From assembly GCF_005771535.1 (NCBI RefSeq), contig NZ_VANU01000002.1:372001-436000 (forward strand): a stretch of DNA of 64,000 nt, in the 5' to 3' direction. Shown piece by piece: positions 45,805-54,621 of this stretch. Position numbers and translations under genes: made by a program. The stretch is from Arcobacter arenosus (GTDB lineage Bacteria > Campylobacterota > Campylobacteria > Campylobacterales > Arcobacteraceae). Positions within the stretch are counted from its first letter, which is position 1, and each line of letters opens with the position of its first letter. The notes beneath the pieces are model-generated. The model made no database searches, was not told the DNA's origin, and saw only the letters and a list, made by a program, of their open reading frames with translations.

Positions 45805-47085
45805 ATGAAGAAATTTATAGCTAAATCATTGTCTGTTGCTGCAATCGTTGCAATGGCAACTGTAGCACAAGCTGCTGATACAATTAAAGTTGGTGTTCTA
45901 CACTCATTATCTGGAACTATGGCAATTAGTGAAACAACATTAAAAGATACAGTTTTAATGTTAATTGAAGAGCAAAACAAAAAAGGTGGTGTTTTAGGTA
46001 AAAAACTAGAACCTGTTGTTGTTGACCCAGCTTCAAACTGGCCTTTATTTGCAGAAAAAATGAGAGGTCTTTTAACTAAAGATAAAGTTGATGTAACTTT
46101 TGGTTGTTGGACTTCAGTTTCTAGAAAATCTGTTCTTCCAGTTGTTGAAGAGTTAAATGGATTATTATTTTACCCAGTACAATATGAGGGTGAAGAATCG
46201 TCTAAAAATGTATTCTATACAGGTGCATCGCCAAATCAACAAGCAATTCCAGCAGTTGATTATCTAATGAATGAAATTGGTGTAAAAAGATGGGTTTTAG
46301 CAGGTACTGACTATGTTTATCCAAGAACTACAAACAAAATCTTAGAATCTTACTTAAAAGCTAAAGGTGTACCAGCTGAAGATATTATGATTAACTATAC
46401 TCCATTTGGTCACTCTGATTGGCAATCAATCGTATCTGATATCAAAAAATTTGGTAGTGCAGGTAAGAAAACAGCAGTTGTTTCAACAATCAATGGTGAT
46501 GCTAACGTTCCATTCTATAAAGAATTGGGTAACCAAGGTATTGGTGCAGAAGATATTCCAGTTGTTGCTTTCTCTGTTGGTGAAGAGGAACTTTCTGGGT
46601 TAGATACTAAACCTTTAGTTGGTCACTTAGCTGCATGGAACTACTTCCAATCTGCTGAGTCTGATGAAAATACAAAATTTATCGCTGCATGGAAAAAATT
46701 TATCAAAGATGATAAAAGAGTTACAAACGACCCAATGGAAGCTACATATATCGGTTTCAACCTATGGGTAAAAGCTGTTGAAAAAGCTGGTACTACTGAT
46801 GTAGATGCTGTTTCAAAAGCAATTATTGGTCTTGAAGTTCCTAACTTAACAGGTGGAACAGCAAAAATGCTTAAAAACCACCACTTAACAAAACCAGTTC
46901 TTATTGGTGAGATTCAAGAAGATGGTCAATTTGAAACTGTATGGTCAACTGATGGTGAAGTAGCAGGTGATGCATGGTCAGACTTCTTACCTTCATCTAA
47001 AGATGTAATCTCTGATTGGACAGCACCAATTAACTGTGGTAACTATAACACTGTAACTAAAAAGTGTTCAGGTCAAAACTACTAA
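45805..47085 (+). CDS. urtA: Urea ABC transporter substrate-binding protein
   Basis: A 426-residue precursor from the ATG at 45805, chosen for the TAGGAGA site and the signal peptide (cleavage after A-Q-A-A). An in-frame codon at 45778 lacks both. Type I periplasmic binding fold with UrtA-specific stretches: G-V-L-H-S-L-S-G-T-M-A near residue 31, F-G-C-W-T-S-V-S-R-K-S-V-L-P-V and L-L-F-Y-P-V-Q-Y-E-G. It binds urea in the periplasm for UrtBCDE. Confidence 0.95.
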   Translation: MKKFIAKSLSVAAIVAMATVAQAADTIKVGVLHSLSGTMAISETTLKDTVLMLIEEQNKKGGVLGKKLEPVVVDPASNWPLFAEKMRGLLTKDKVDVTFGCWTSVSRKSVLPVVEELNGLLFYPVQYEGEESSKNVFYTGASPNQQAIPAVDYLMNEIGVKRWVLAGTDYVYPRTTNKILESYLKAKGVPAEDIMINYTPFGHSDWQSIVSDIKKFGSAGKKTAVVSTINGDANVPFYKELGNQGIGAEDIPVVAFSVGEEELSGLDTKPLVGHLAAWNYFQSAESDENTKFIAAWKKFIKDDKRVTNDPMEATYIGFNLWVKAVEKAGTTDVDAVSKAIIGLEVPNLTGGTAKMLKNHHLTKPVLIGEIQEDGQFETVWSTDGEVAGDAWSDFLPSSKDVISDWTAPINCGNYNTVTKKCSGQNY

Positions 47086-47095
47086 TAGAAAATCT

Positions 47096-47122
47096 AAAGA
47101 AGAGAGTTTTCTCTCTTCTTTT
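47096..47122 (+). terminator. Intra-operon terminator or attenuator after urtA
   Basis: AAAGAAGAGAG and CTCTCTTCTTT form a perfect 11-bp stem with a TTTT loop, followed by a short TTAT tail. Placed between urtA and urtB, it would raise the ratio of binding protein to membrane subunits. Confidence 0.75.
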
Positions 47123-47140
47123 ATCCCACAAGGCATTCTT

Positions 47141-48745
47141 ATGAAAAAATCAAATTTAATCAAAATAATCTTTCTTAATTTATTTTTTTTAACTTCACTT
47201 TTTGCTTCTTTTGAGACTGATATTGAAGCATTAAAAACAAAATCTTTTAAAAAGAAACAACAAGTTATTAATGAACTAGTTGAAAAATACTCTGATGATG
47301 AAAGAACAGAAACTCTTTTAAAAAAAATGGTTGATGGTGACCTTTTTTATACAAAAAAAGAGGGAACGTTTGTAATCTTAGAAAAAAAAGAGGGGAGTAC
47401 TTATCATACAAAAACTTTTTTAGAAGGAAAAGTTTTAGAACCTCAAAATAAAAAAGAGTTTAACAAAGTAAAAACAAATAATGGATTAAGAAGTGTTATT
47501 AAATCAAATTTAGCTCAAATGAATCTTTTTTCTAAGAAAAAAGAAGTAAGGCTAAAATCAGCAAAAAATATTCTTTCAAATGTTGATGAAGACTCAAAAG
47601 AGTTAATCAACAAAGCATTATCAAAAGAGAAAGATAGTGATGTAAAAGAGGTGTTACTTGAAGCTAAAACTATCATTCTTGCAAAGTATTCAAGTGGTGA
47701 AGAACAGCTACAAGCAGTTAAAGATTTAAGTGATTTCATCTCTTCAGATACTTTAGCAACTTTAAAAAACCTTTACAGTAAAGAGGATATTTCAAGTGAA
47801 TTAAAAAAAGCTGTAAAAAGCTCAATCTCTACTGTTGAAACTATTAGATCATATTATGGTGTTTTAGAAAAAGCATTTTTTGGTTTAAGTATGGGGTCTG
47901 TTTTATTGCTTGCAGCAATTGGACTTGCTATTACTTTTGGTGTTATGAAAGTAATTAATATGGCTCATGGTGAGATGATGATGATTGGAGCATATACAAC
48001 TTATACTCTACAACAAGTTATGCCAGGACTTATTGAGTATTCAATTTTAGTTGCTATTCCTGCTGCTTTTATTGTAAGTGGTATTGTTGGTATTATTATT
48101 GAAAGACTTGTTATTAGACATCTTTATGGAAGACCACTTGAAACACTTCTTGCAACATTTGGGATTAGTTTAATCTTACAACAAATTGTAAGAACAATAT
48201 ATTCTCCATTAAATCAAGAGGTTAAAACCCCTGATTGGATGAGTGGTGCGTGGGAAATAAATAGTGCATTATCTTTAACATATAACAGATTATATATTAT
48301 AATTTTTGCACTACTTGTATTTATTGGGGTTTTAATGGTTTTAAATAAAACAAGTTTAGGACTTAAAGTGCGGGCTGTAACTCAAAATAGACAAATGGCA
48401 CAAGCTATGGGTATCAAAACTTCATGGATAGATGCAATGACTTTTGGTATTGGTTCAGGTATTGCTGGTATTGCTGGTGTTGCTTTATCTCAACTTACAA
48501 ATGTTGGACCAAATCTAGGACAAGCATATATAGTTGATTCATTTATGGTTGTTGTATTTGGTGGAGTTGGTAACCTTTGGGGAACACTAATTGGTGCAAT
48601 TACACTAGGTGAGATCAATAAATTTATTGAGCCAGTTGCTGGGGCAGTTCTTGCAAAAGTAATTATCCTTGTATTTATAATTTTATTTATTCAGAAGAAA
48701 CCAAGAGGTCTGTTCCCACAAAAGGGAAGAGATGCTCAAGATTAA
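47141..48745 (+). CDS. urtB: Urea ABC transporter permease UrtB
   Basis: A 534-residue protein with a signal peptide (about 1-23) and a charged helical extracytoplasmic domain (about 24-240). The LivH-like permease domain (about 245-530) has V-I-N-M-A-H-G-E-M-M-M-I-G-A-Y and A-V-T-Q-N-R-Q-M-A-Q-A-M-G. The long N-terminal region distinguishes UrtB from amino-acid LivH proteins. Confidence 0.94.
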   Translation: MKKSNLIKIIFLNLFFLTSLFASFETDIEALKTKSFKKKQQVINELVEKYSDDERTETLLKKMVDGDLFYTKKEGTFVILEKKEGSTYHTKTFLEGKVLEPQNKKEFNKVKTNNGLRSVIKSNLAQMNLFSKKKEVRLKSAKNILSNVDEDSKELINKALSKEKDSDVKEVLLEAKTIILAKYSSGEEQLQAVKDLSDFISSDTLATLKNLYSKEDISSELKKAVKSSISTVETIRSYYGVLEKAFFGLSMGSVLLLAAIGLAITFGVMKVINMAHGEMMMIGAYTTYTLQQVMPGLIEYSILVAIPAAFIVSGIVGIIIERLVIRHLYGRPLETLLATFGISLILQQIVRTIYSPLNQEVKTPDWMSGAWEINSALSLTYNRLYIIIFALLVFIGVLMVLNKTSLGLKVRAVTQNRQMAQAMGIKTSWIDAMTFGIGSGIAGIAGVALSQLTNVGPNLGQAYIVDSFMVVVFGGVGNLWGTLIGAITLGEINKFIEPVAGAVLAKVIILVFIILFIQKKPRGLFPQKGRDAQD

Positions 48746-48754
48746 GGTATAAAA

Positions 48755-49912
48755 ATGGAAAATATAAAAAGAAAACCAATAATTTTACAAATTTTAAATA
48801 ATGACCTTGGCGGGAAAATAGTTCTTGGTGTTTTAGCTTTAGTAGTAATCTATGTTTCTTTTGCAAATTTAGTATTACCAGCAGGTTCAACATTTCATAT
48901 CTCAACTTATACTGTAACACTTTTAGGTAAATATTTAGCCTTTGCACTTTTAGCCCTTGCCCTTGATTTAGTATGGGGTTATATTGGAATCCTTAGCCTT
49001 GGTCATGGTGCATTTTTTGCCCTTGGTGGTTATGCTATGGGGATGTATCTAATGAGACAAATAGGTGATAGAGGGGTTTATGGAAATCCTGAATTACCTG
49101 ATTTTATGGTATTTATGAATCTAAAAGAGTTACCATGGTTTTGGTATGGTTTTGATAATCCTATTTTCACCCTTATCATGATTATGTTTGTACCTGGTCT
49201 TTTAGCTTTTGTTTTTGGATATTTAGCATTTAGAAGTAGAGTAACTGGGGTTTATTTATCAATTATAACTCAAGCTATGACATATGCACTTATGCTTGCA
49301 TTTTTTAGAAACGACATGGGATTTGGTGGGAACAATGGTCTTACAGATTTTAAAGATATTTTAGGCTTTGACTTGCAAGCTGATGGCACTAGAATCGCTC
49401 TTTTGCTTATCTCCTTTTTAGCTTTAACAGGTGGTTACTTAGTAGCTAGATTTATTATGAATTCAAGACTTGGAAGGGTTTGTATAGCAATTCGTGATGG
49501 TGAAAGTAGAACTAGGTTTATAGGTTATAGAGTTGAACAATATAAACTATTTATATTTGTAGTTAGTGCCTGTATGGCAGGTATTGCAGGGGCCTTATAT
49601 GTACCACAAGTTGGAATAATAAACCCTGGTGTTTTTTCACCATTGTTTTCAATTGAACTTGTTATTTGGGTTGCAATTGGTGGACGTGGAACTTTATATG
49701 GTGCAATTGTTGGAGCCTTTATAGTTAATTATGCAAGTACATATTTCACATCAGCACTTCCAGAAGTTTGGTTATATGCTTTAGGTGGATTATTTGTAGT
49801 GGTAACTTTATTTCTACCAAAGGGTGTAGTTGGATTAATTTCACAAATAAAAGACAAATTAAATAAAGACAACAAGAATCAAGAGAGTGAGGTTCAAAAT
49901 GCTACTGCTTAA
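48755..49912 (+). CDS. urtC: Urea ABC transporter permease UrtC
   Basis: A 385-residue LivM-like permease with eight to nine transmembrane segments, D-L-V-W-G-Y-I-G-I-L-S-L-G-H-G-A-F-F near residue 70 and I-A-I-R-D-G-E-S-R-T-R-F in the coupling loop. It follows urtB after 9 bases and overlaps urtD by 14 bases. Confidence 0.94.
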   Translation: MENIKRKPIILQILNNDLGGKIVLGVLALVVIYVSFANLVLPAGSTFHISTYTVTLLGKYLAFALLALALDLVWGYIGILSLGHGAFFALGGYAMGMYLMRQIGDRGVYGNPELPDFMVFMNLKELPWFWYGFDNPIFTLIMIMFVPGLLAFVFGYLAFRSRVTGVYLSIITQAMTYALMLAFFRNDMGFGGNNGLTDFKDILGFDLQADGTRIALLLISFLALTGGYLVARFIMNSRLGRVCIAIRDGESRTRFIGYRVEQYKLFIFVVSACMAGIAGALYVPQVGIINPGVFSPLFSIELVIWVAIGGRGTLYGAIVGAFIVNYASTYFTSALPEVWLYALGGLFVVVTLFLPKGVVGLISQIKDKLNKDNKNQESEVQNATA

Positions 49913-50687
49913 ACATGAAAATGAACAAAATGTAGGAGATTTAAAAAAAGGTGATAGAATCCTTTATTTAGATGATGTAACAGTTAGTTTTGATGGGTTT
50001 AAAGCTTTAAATTCTTTATCTTTATCTATTGAATATGAAGAGTTAAGATGTATCATTGGAGCAAATGGAGCAGGAAAATCAACAATGATGGATGTTATTA
50101 CAGGGAAAACTAGTCCTGATAAAGGGCAAGTTATTTTTGGGAAAGCTGTAAATTTACTTGAAATGGATGAGCCAAGTATTGCCGAAATCGGGATTGGAAG
50201 AAAGTTTCAAAAACCAACAGTCTTTGAGGGGCATTCAGTTTTTGAAAATCTAGAACTTGCAATGAAAGATGATAAAAGATTTTTCAAAACACTTTTTGCA
50301 AAATTAAATGGTGAACAAAAAGATAGTATTGAAGAGACGATGGAATTAATTGGTTTAAAAGATTTTTATAATACCCAAGCGGCTATTTTATCACATGGTC
50401 AAAAACAATGGCTAGAGATAGGAATGCTTTTAATGCAAAGCCCAAAGTTACTTTTAGTTGATGAGCCAGTAGCAGGTATGACTCCCGGTGAAGTTGAAAA
50501 AACGGGACAAATTCTAACAGAATTATCAAAATCACACTCAGTTGTTGTGGTTGAACACGATATGGAATTTATTAGAAGTATTGCAAAAAAAGTAACCGTT
50601 TTACATGAGGGTTCTGTTTTAGCTGAGGGTTCTATGAAAGATGTACAAGAAAATGAGAAAGTACGTAAGGTTTACCTCGGTGAGTAA
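49899..50687 (+). CDS. urtD: Urea ABC transporter ATP-binding protein UrtD
   Basis: A 262-residue ATPase from the ATG at 49899. A GTG at 49887 is an in-frame alternative. It has Walker A G-A-N-G-A-G-K-S-T, the variant signature L-S-H-G-Q-K-Q-W-L typical of UrtD, and Walker B L-L-L-V-D-E-P-V-A-G-M. The start lies inside the urtC end, so it is translationally coupled. Confidence 0.94.
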   Translation: MLLLKHENEQNVGDLKKGDRILYLDDVTVSFDGFKALNSLSLSIEYEELRCIIGANGAGKSTMMDVITGKTSPDKGQVIFGKAVNLLEMDEPSIAEIGIGRKFQKPTVFEGHSVFENLELAMKDDKRFFKTLFAKLNGEQKDSIEETMELIGLKDFYNTQAAILSHGQKQWLEIGMLLMQSPKLLLVDEPVAGMTPGEVEKTGQILTELSKSHSVVVVEHDMEFIRSIAKKVTVLHEGSVLAEGSMKDVQENEKVRKVYLGE

Positions 50688-50688
50688 A

Positions 50689-50802
50689 AAGCAAACACGT
50701 TTGCTCTTTAGGATTTTGCTCACTTTTAACAATTTTTCACAAATTGTGCCAAAAAGTGTTAAATATGTATTTGTCCCTTTTAAATTGGGACAATTTAAAA
50801 GG
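50689..50802 (+). promoter_or_regulatory. Structured leader between urtD and urtE with alternative hairpins
   Basis: Three structures fill this gap. (1) AGCAAA/TTTGCT around CACG (50690-50705). (2) CACTTTT/AAAAGTG enclosing ACAATTT/AAATTGT (50721-50758). (3) CCTTTTAAATTG (50776-50787) pairing perfectly with CAATTTAAAAGG (50791-50802), which contains the urtE ribosome binding site. TTGTCCC (50771-50777) also pairs perfectly with GGGACAA (50787-50793), excluding structure 3 and freeing the site. The layout resembles a translational switch. The ligand or trigger is unknown. Confidence 0.55.
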
Positions 50803-50810
50803 AAACTAAG

Positions 50811-51506
50811 ATGTTAGAAATTAAAAAATTAAATCAATTTTATGGACAAAGTCACACTTTATGGGATTTAGACCTTGAAATAAAACAGGGAAGATGTACT
50901 TGTCTTATGGGAAGAAATGGTGTTGGAAAAACAACACTTATGAAATCAATTATGGGCTTACTTCCAATAAAAAGTGGTGAATTGCTTTTTGAAGGAAAAG
51001 ATATCTCAAAACTTGGAAGTGAAAAAAGAGCAGGATTAGGAATAGGTTATGTACCACAAGGTAGGGAAATATTTTCACAACTAACTGTTAAAGAGAATAT
51101 TGATATTGGATTACTTGGAAATAGAAATGGCTTAAAACAAGTACCTGATAAAATATATGAACTTTTTCCAGTTTTAAAAGAGATGTTAAAAAGAAAAGGT
51201 GGTGACTTAAGTGGTGGTCAGCAACAACAACTTGCTATTGCTAGGGCACTTTGTTTAGAACCAAAACTATTGATTCTTGATGAGCCCGCAGAAGGGATTC
51301 AACCAAATATCGTACAACAAATTGGAGAGGTTATAGATTATCTTACTAAAGAGGAAAAAATAACTGTTATTTTAGTTGAACAAAAACTTCCTTTTGCTAG
51401 ACGTCATGGTGATGATTTTTATCTTGTTGATAGGGGTAGAGTTGTAGCTAATGGGGAGATTGAAAATCTAAGTGATGAAATAGTAGAGCAATATTTATCT
51501 GTATAA
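50811..51506 (+). CDS. urtE: Urea ABC transporter ATP-binding protein UrtE
   Basis: A 231-residue ATPase with Walker A G-R-N-G-V-G-K-T-T, signature L-S-G-G-Q-Q-Q-Q-L-A and Walker B L-L-I-L-D-E-P-A-E-G-I, the UrtE form. It begins 123 bases after urtD, unlike the tight spacing of the other urt genes. Its AAAAGGA ribosome binding site lies inside a strong potential hairpin. Confidence 0.95.
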   Translation: MLEIKKLNQFYGQSHTLWDLDLEIKQGRCTCLMGRNGVGKTTLMKSIMGLLPIKSGELLFEGKDISKLGSEKRAGLGIGYVPQGREIFSQLTVKENIDIGLLGNRNGLKQVPDKIYELFPVLKEMLKRKGGDLSGGQQQQLAIARALCLEPKLLILDEPAEGIQPNIVQQIGEVIDYLTKEEKITVILVEQKLPFARRHGDDFYLVDRGRVVANGEIENLSDEIVEQYLSV

Positions 51507-51524
51507 AAGTATAAGTTTTATACA
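51500..51524 (+). other. Hairpin at the urtE stop
   Basis: TGTATAAAA and TTTTATACA pair perfectly over a seven-base loop, overlapping the urtE stop codon. There is no T run after it. It may protect the urt mRNA 3' end or act as an operator (compare the TGTATA palindrome before urtA). Confidence 0.45.
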
Positions 51525-51552
51525 AATGTAAAAATATTAATCTTTTATTTTT

Positions 51553-51561
51553 TGATATACT
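51553..51561 (+). promoter_or_regulatory. Extended -10 for the UreD-like gene
   Basis: TGATATACT preceded by a T-rich run matches the extended -10 plus T-tract layout of Campylobacterota promoters. The ATG is 26 bases after it, so the UreD-like gene and allA probably form a separate transcript. Confidence 0.6.
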
Positions 51562-51587
51562 AAAAAATATATTTTGCAAGGGTAAAA

Positions 51588-52337
51588 ATGAGTATATCAA
51601 TAGGTTTTGAAAAAGATGTTTTTTCATTAGAAAAACTAAAACTTCCCACAAGACATTACTACTTTAACGATACAGAAAACTATGTTAAGTTATTAAGTAT
51701 AGGGGAAGGGATTTTTCCAAAAGACAAAATCAAAACATATATCAAATTAGAAGATTCAACTGCAATAATAACTACTGAAAGTGCTACAAAAGTTTATCCT
51801 TCAAAAAAAGAATTTGGTATAAACTATATAAATATCGATTTAAAATCTTCGAATTTAGAAGTTTTAAATGATGAATTGATTTTATATAAAGATTCAAAAC
51901 TTCTTCAAATATTAAGGCTTAATGCTGATGAAAATTCAACTTTTTTTTATTCAGATATTTTGACACAAGGTAGAAGTTACGAACACTTTGACTTTGATTC
52001 TATGTTAGTAAGAAATAAATTTTTTTGTGAAAAAAAACTTGAATATTTTGAAAACTTTGAAGTTTTAGGTAAGGATTTAAAAGATTATATAAAACGGCAT
52101 GAAAGTGAAAATTATATCTATTTAAAAATTTATATTAAAACAAATGATAATGATAAATTTTTAAAGGAACTTCATAGTAATGATTTTGATTCTTTTACTT
52201 TTACAAAATCAAAAAAGATGATTTTAGGTTCAATTAGTGCAAATAGTATGATAGAAATAAAAAAATTGCAAAAAAAGATATGGATTCTTTATAGAGAAAA
52301 ACTAAATAAAGAGGAATTTTGTTTAGGTAAACAATAA
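51588..52337 (+). CDS. ureD: UreD/UreH-like urease accessory protein
   Basis: A 249-residue protein. Weak but specific UreD marks are A-I-I-T-T-E-S-A-T-K-V-Y near residue 65 (cf. the T-Q-A-A-T-K-I-Y motif), the following P-S-K-K-E-F-G-I-N-Y strand region and D-I-L-T-Q-G-R-S-Y-E-H-F-D-F near 125. UreD helps deliver nickel to apourease. No structural urease gene is adjacent. The next gene is allA. If the function holds, urease must be encoded elsewhere in the genome. A divergent homologue with another role is possible. Confidence 0.65.
   Translation: MSISIGFEKDVFSLEKLKLPTRHYYFNDTENYVKLLSIGEGIFPKDKIKTYIKLEDSTAIITTESATKVYPSKKEFGINYINIDLKSSNLEVLNDELILYKDSKLLQILRLNADENSTFFYSDILTQGRSYEHFDFDSMLVRNKFFCEKKLEYFENFEVLGKDLKDYIKRHESENYIYLKIYIKTNDNDKFLKELHSNDFDSFTFTKSKKMILGSISANSMIEIKKLQKKIWILYREKLNKEEFCLGKQ
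52319..52334. repeat. 16-bp palindrome at the end of the UreD-like gene
   Basis: TTGTTTA, GG, TAAACAA overlaps the last codons of the gene and lies 41 bases before the allA start. It contains GT-N-AC-like half-sites but does not match the ATTGTAGACAAT operator closely. Confidence 0.35.
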
Positions 52338-52374
52338 AAGACTCTTAAAAAATTGTAAATAATTAAGGTGTTAT

Positions 52375-52890
52375 ATGAAGCTTGAAATAAAACCAAAACC
52401 TCTTACAAGAGAAGCTTTTAAAAAATTTGGTGAAGTTGTTAGTAAAGAGGGTAGAGATTCAATAAGTATAAATAGAGATTCTGCTCAAAAATTTTATGAA
52501 ATATGTAATATGGATACAAATGAAAAAAGCGGTATGACAACTTTGCATATTTATATAGGAAATAAAAGAGAATTTCCTTTACATATCGATATGTTAGAAA
52601 AACATCCATTATTTTCTCAAACATTTATTCCAAGAAGTAAAGAGCCATTTTATTGTGTTGTTGCCCTAGGTGGTAGAGAACCAGATTTATCAACTTTAGA
52701 AATCTTTGAAACCAATGGTGACCAAGGGGTTCATTACAATAGGGGAGTTTGGCATTTCCCACTAATATGCGTAAAAGATAAAGAAGAGTTTATTGTTTTA
52801 GATAGAGCAGGTTTAAATAAAGAGGAAAAAATAATAGTTGAACAAGTGGAATATAATATGAAAGATGAAGAGATTTATCTAGTAAGATAA
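52375..52890 (+). CDS. allA: Ureidoglycolate lyase
   Basis: A 171-residue AllA-family cupin-like enzyme that splits ureidoglycolate to glyoxylate and urea. It has the N-terminal P-L-T-R-E-A-F-K-K-F-G-E-V, E-K-H-P-L-F-S-Q-T-F-I-P near residue 78, and the metal/substrate region G-V-H-Y-N-R-G-V-W-H-F-P-L near 121. It supplies urea from allantoate breakdown next to the urea importer genes. It ends at a strong terminator. Confidence 0.92.
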   Translation: MKLEIKPKPLTREAFKKFGEVVSKEGRDSISINRDSAQKFYEICNMDTNEKSGMTTLHIYIGNKREFPLHIDMLEKHPLFSQTFIPRSKEPFYCVVALGGREPDLSTLEIFETNGDQGVHYNRGVWHFPLICVKDKEEFIVLDRAGLNKEEKIIVEQVEYNMKDEEIYLVR

Positions 52891-52906
52891 ATCTCCATCT
52901 TTTTTA
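52869..52906 (+). terminator. Terminator after allA
   Basis: GAGATTTATCT and AGATAAATCTC form a perfect 11-bp stem over AGTA, overlapping the allA stop codon, followed by CCATC and six T residues. Its far end reaches the convergent ABC gene. Confidence 0.85.
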
Positions 52907-53707
52907 TTTGTCTAATAATAATTTATCATCATCCAATTCTTCACCATCTTTTTTGGCAAGGGCAAATAAGTTAAGTAAATCTTTCACCTCATAAGAAGAT
53001 CTTTCTTTACCTTCTAAATCAAAGATAATTTTACCTTCATGTAGCATAATAGTTCGGCTTCCATGGTCAAGCGCTTGTCTCATAGAATGGGTTACCATCA
53101 TTACAGTTAATGATTTTTCTTCAACAATTTGTGAAGTAATATCCATAATAAGCGCTGCTGTTTTTGGGTCTAGTGCTGCTGTATGTTCATCTAAAAGTAA
53201 AATACTACTTGGTTGTAAAGCAGACATTAAAAGACTAACTGATTGTCTCTGACCTCCTGATAAAAGTCCCATTTGAGAAGTTAATCTATCTTCTAATCCT
53301 AGATTAAGCCTACTTAATTGCTCTTTGAAAAGTTTTCTAAGTTTACTATTTAGTGCAAAAGATAATGTACCCCTTTTACCTCTACCATAGGCAAGAGCCA
53401 TATTTTCCTCAACAGTTAAATCACCACAAGTTCCTGCAAGTGGGTCTTGAAATACCCTAGCTATATCTTTTGTACGACCTGTTGCAGGTAAAGCAGTTAC
53501 ATCTCTATCATTAAAAAATATCTGACCATGAGTTGCTTCAATATCACCTGCTATAGTATTAAGTAAGGTTGATTTTCCTGCACCATTTGAGCCAATAACT
53601 GTTACAAACTCTCCTGTTGGTATAGTTAAATCTACACCCCTTAAAGCTAACTTTTCAGTTGCTAAGCCATGATTAAAAGTAACATGTAAATCTTTGCAAC
53701 AAATCAT
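52904..53707 (-). CDS. ABC transporter ATP-binding protein (TrpZ-like importer)
   Basis: A 267-residue ATPase with Walker A G-S-N-G-A-G-K-S-T near residue 39, signature L-S-G-G-Q-R-Q-S-V-S-L and Walker B I-L-L-L-D-E-H-T-A-A-L-D-P (H in place of the usual P, common in this subfamily). It is the third gene of a three-gene importer with PF04392-type binding protein. It overlaps the permease by 4 bases. The substrate is unknown. The position suggests a purine, allantoin or related nitrogen compound. Confidence 0.85.
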   Translation of the reverse strand: MICCKDLHVTFNHGLATEKLALRGVDLTIPTGEFVTVIGSNGAGKSTLLNTIAGDIEATHGQIFFNDRDVTALPATGRTKDIARVFQDPLAGTCGDLTVEENMALAYGRGKRGTLSFALNSKLRKLFKEQLSRLNLGLEDRLTSQMGLLSGGQRQSVSLLMSALQPSSILLLDEHTAALDPKTAALIMDITSQIVEEKSLTVMMVTHSMRQALDHGSRTIMLHEGKIIFDLEGKERSSYEVKDLLNLFALAKKDGEELDDDKLLLDK

Positions 53708-54606
53708 ACTCTTTTCCTTTTAGCTTTTTTAGCTTTATATTCACTACGTAATTTTGGGAATATTAATGATAAGGTTACAAGTACAGCCGTAAGTAGATTT
53801 AAATCAGATGCTTGAAAGCCTAAAAAGTCTGCATTAAGTGCCATTGAAACTGCAATTCTATATAAAAGTGAACCAATAATACAACTTAATACAACCACAA
53901 GCATAGATTTTGTTCCAAATAAAGACTCTCCTATAATAACAGCAGCCAAACCTACAACAATAGTTCCAATACCCATTGTTGAATCTGCAAAACCACTTGT
54001 TTGTGCAAATAAAGCTCCAGCAAGTCCTACTAAACCATTTGATAAAGCAAGTCCTACATAAACTTTCTCTTTTACAACAATACCATTTGCTTGAGCCATT
54101 CTTTTATTAGAACCAACTGCTCTCATTGCTAAACCATATTGTGTATATAAAAACCATGCCAATAATAATCCACCAATAATTGCGCAAACAGCTACAAATA
54201 TAACTTTTAAATACATAGCTGGTATTCCTAAATCTTCAAATGGAGTTAACATAGTTGGCTCCATAATTAAAGCTAGATTTGGTTTTCCCATTACACGAAG
54301 ATTTATTGTATATAAAGCTGTCATGGTAAGAATACTTGCAAGTAAATGAAGAATATTAAACCGTAAATTTAACCAAGCTGTAACAATACCTGCACTTGCA
54401 GCGGCAAGTGTACCTAATAAAGTTGCTAAAAAAGGATTTACGCCAGATACTATTAGAGCAGCAGTTGCAGCTGCTCCTAATGTAAAACTTCCGTCAACAG
54501 TTAAATCTGGAAAATCTAAAATACGAAAAGTAAGATAAACTCCCATTGCAACTAAACCATAAATAAACCCTATTTCAAGTGTTCCTAAAAAAGCATAAAG
54601 TGACAA
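53704..54606 (-). CDS. ABC transporter permease (TrpY-like importer)
   Basis: A 300-residue membrane protein with eight to nine transmembrane segments. The LivH-related permease opening I-Y-G-L-V-A-M-G-V-Y-L-T-F-R and the L-D-F-P-D-L-T-V-D-G-S-F motif near residue 31 are characteristic of the permease that pairs with PF04392-type binding proteins. The coupling loop holds A-V-G-S-N-K-R-M-A-Q-A-N-G. Confidence 0.85.
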   Translation of the reverse strand: MSLYAFLGTLEIGFIYGLVAMGVYLTFRILDFPDLTVDGSFTLGAAATAALIVSGVNPFLATLLGTLAAASAGIVTAWLNLRFNILHLLASILTMTALYTINLRVMGKPNLALIMEPTMLTPFEDLGIPAMYLKVIFVAVCAIIGGLLLAWFLYTQYGLAMRAVGSNKRMAQANGIVVKEKVYVGLALSNGLVGLAGALFAQTSGFADSTMGIGTIVVGLAAVIIGESLFGTKSMLVVVLSCIIGSLLYRIAVSMALNADFLGFQASDLNLLTAVLVTLSLIFPKLRSEYKAKKAKRKRV

Positions 54607-54621
54607 GTTAACAACTTTTAA

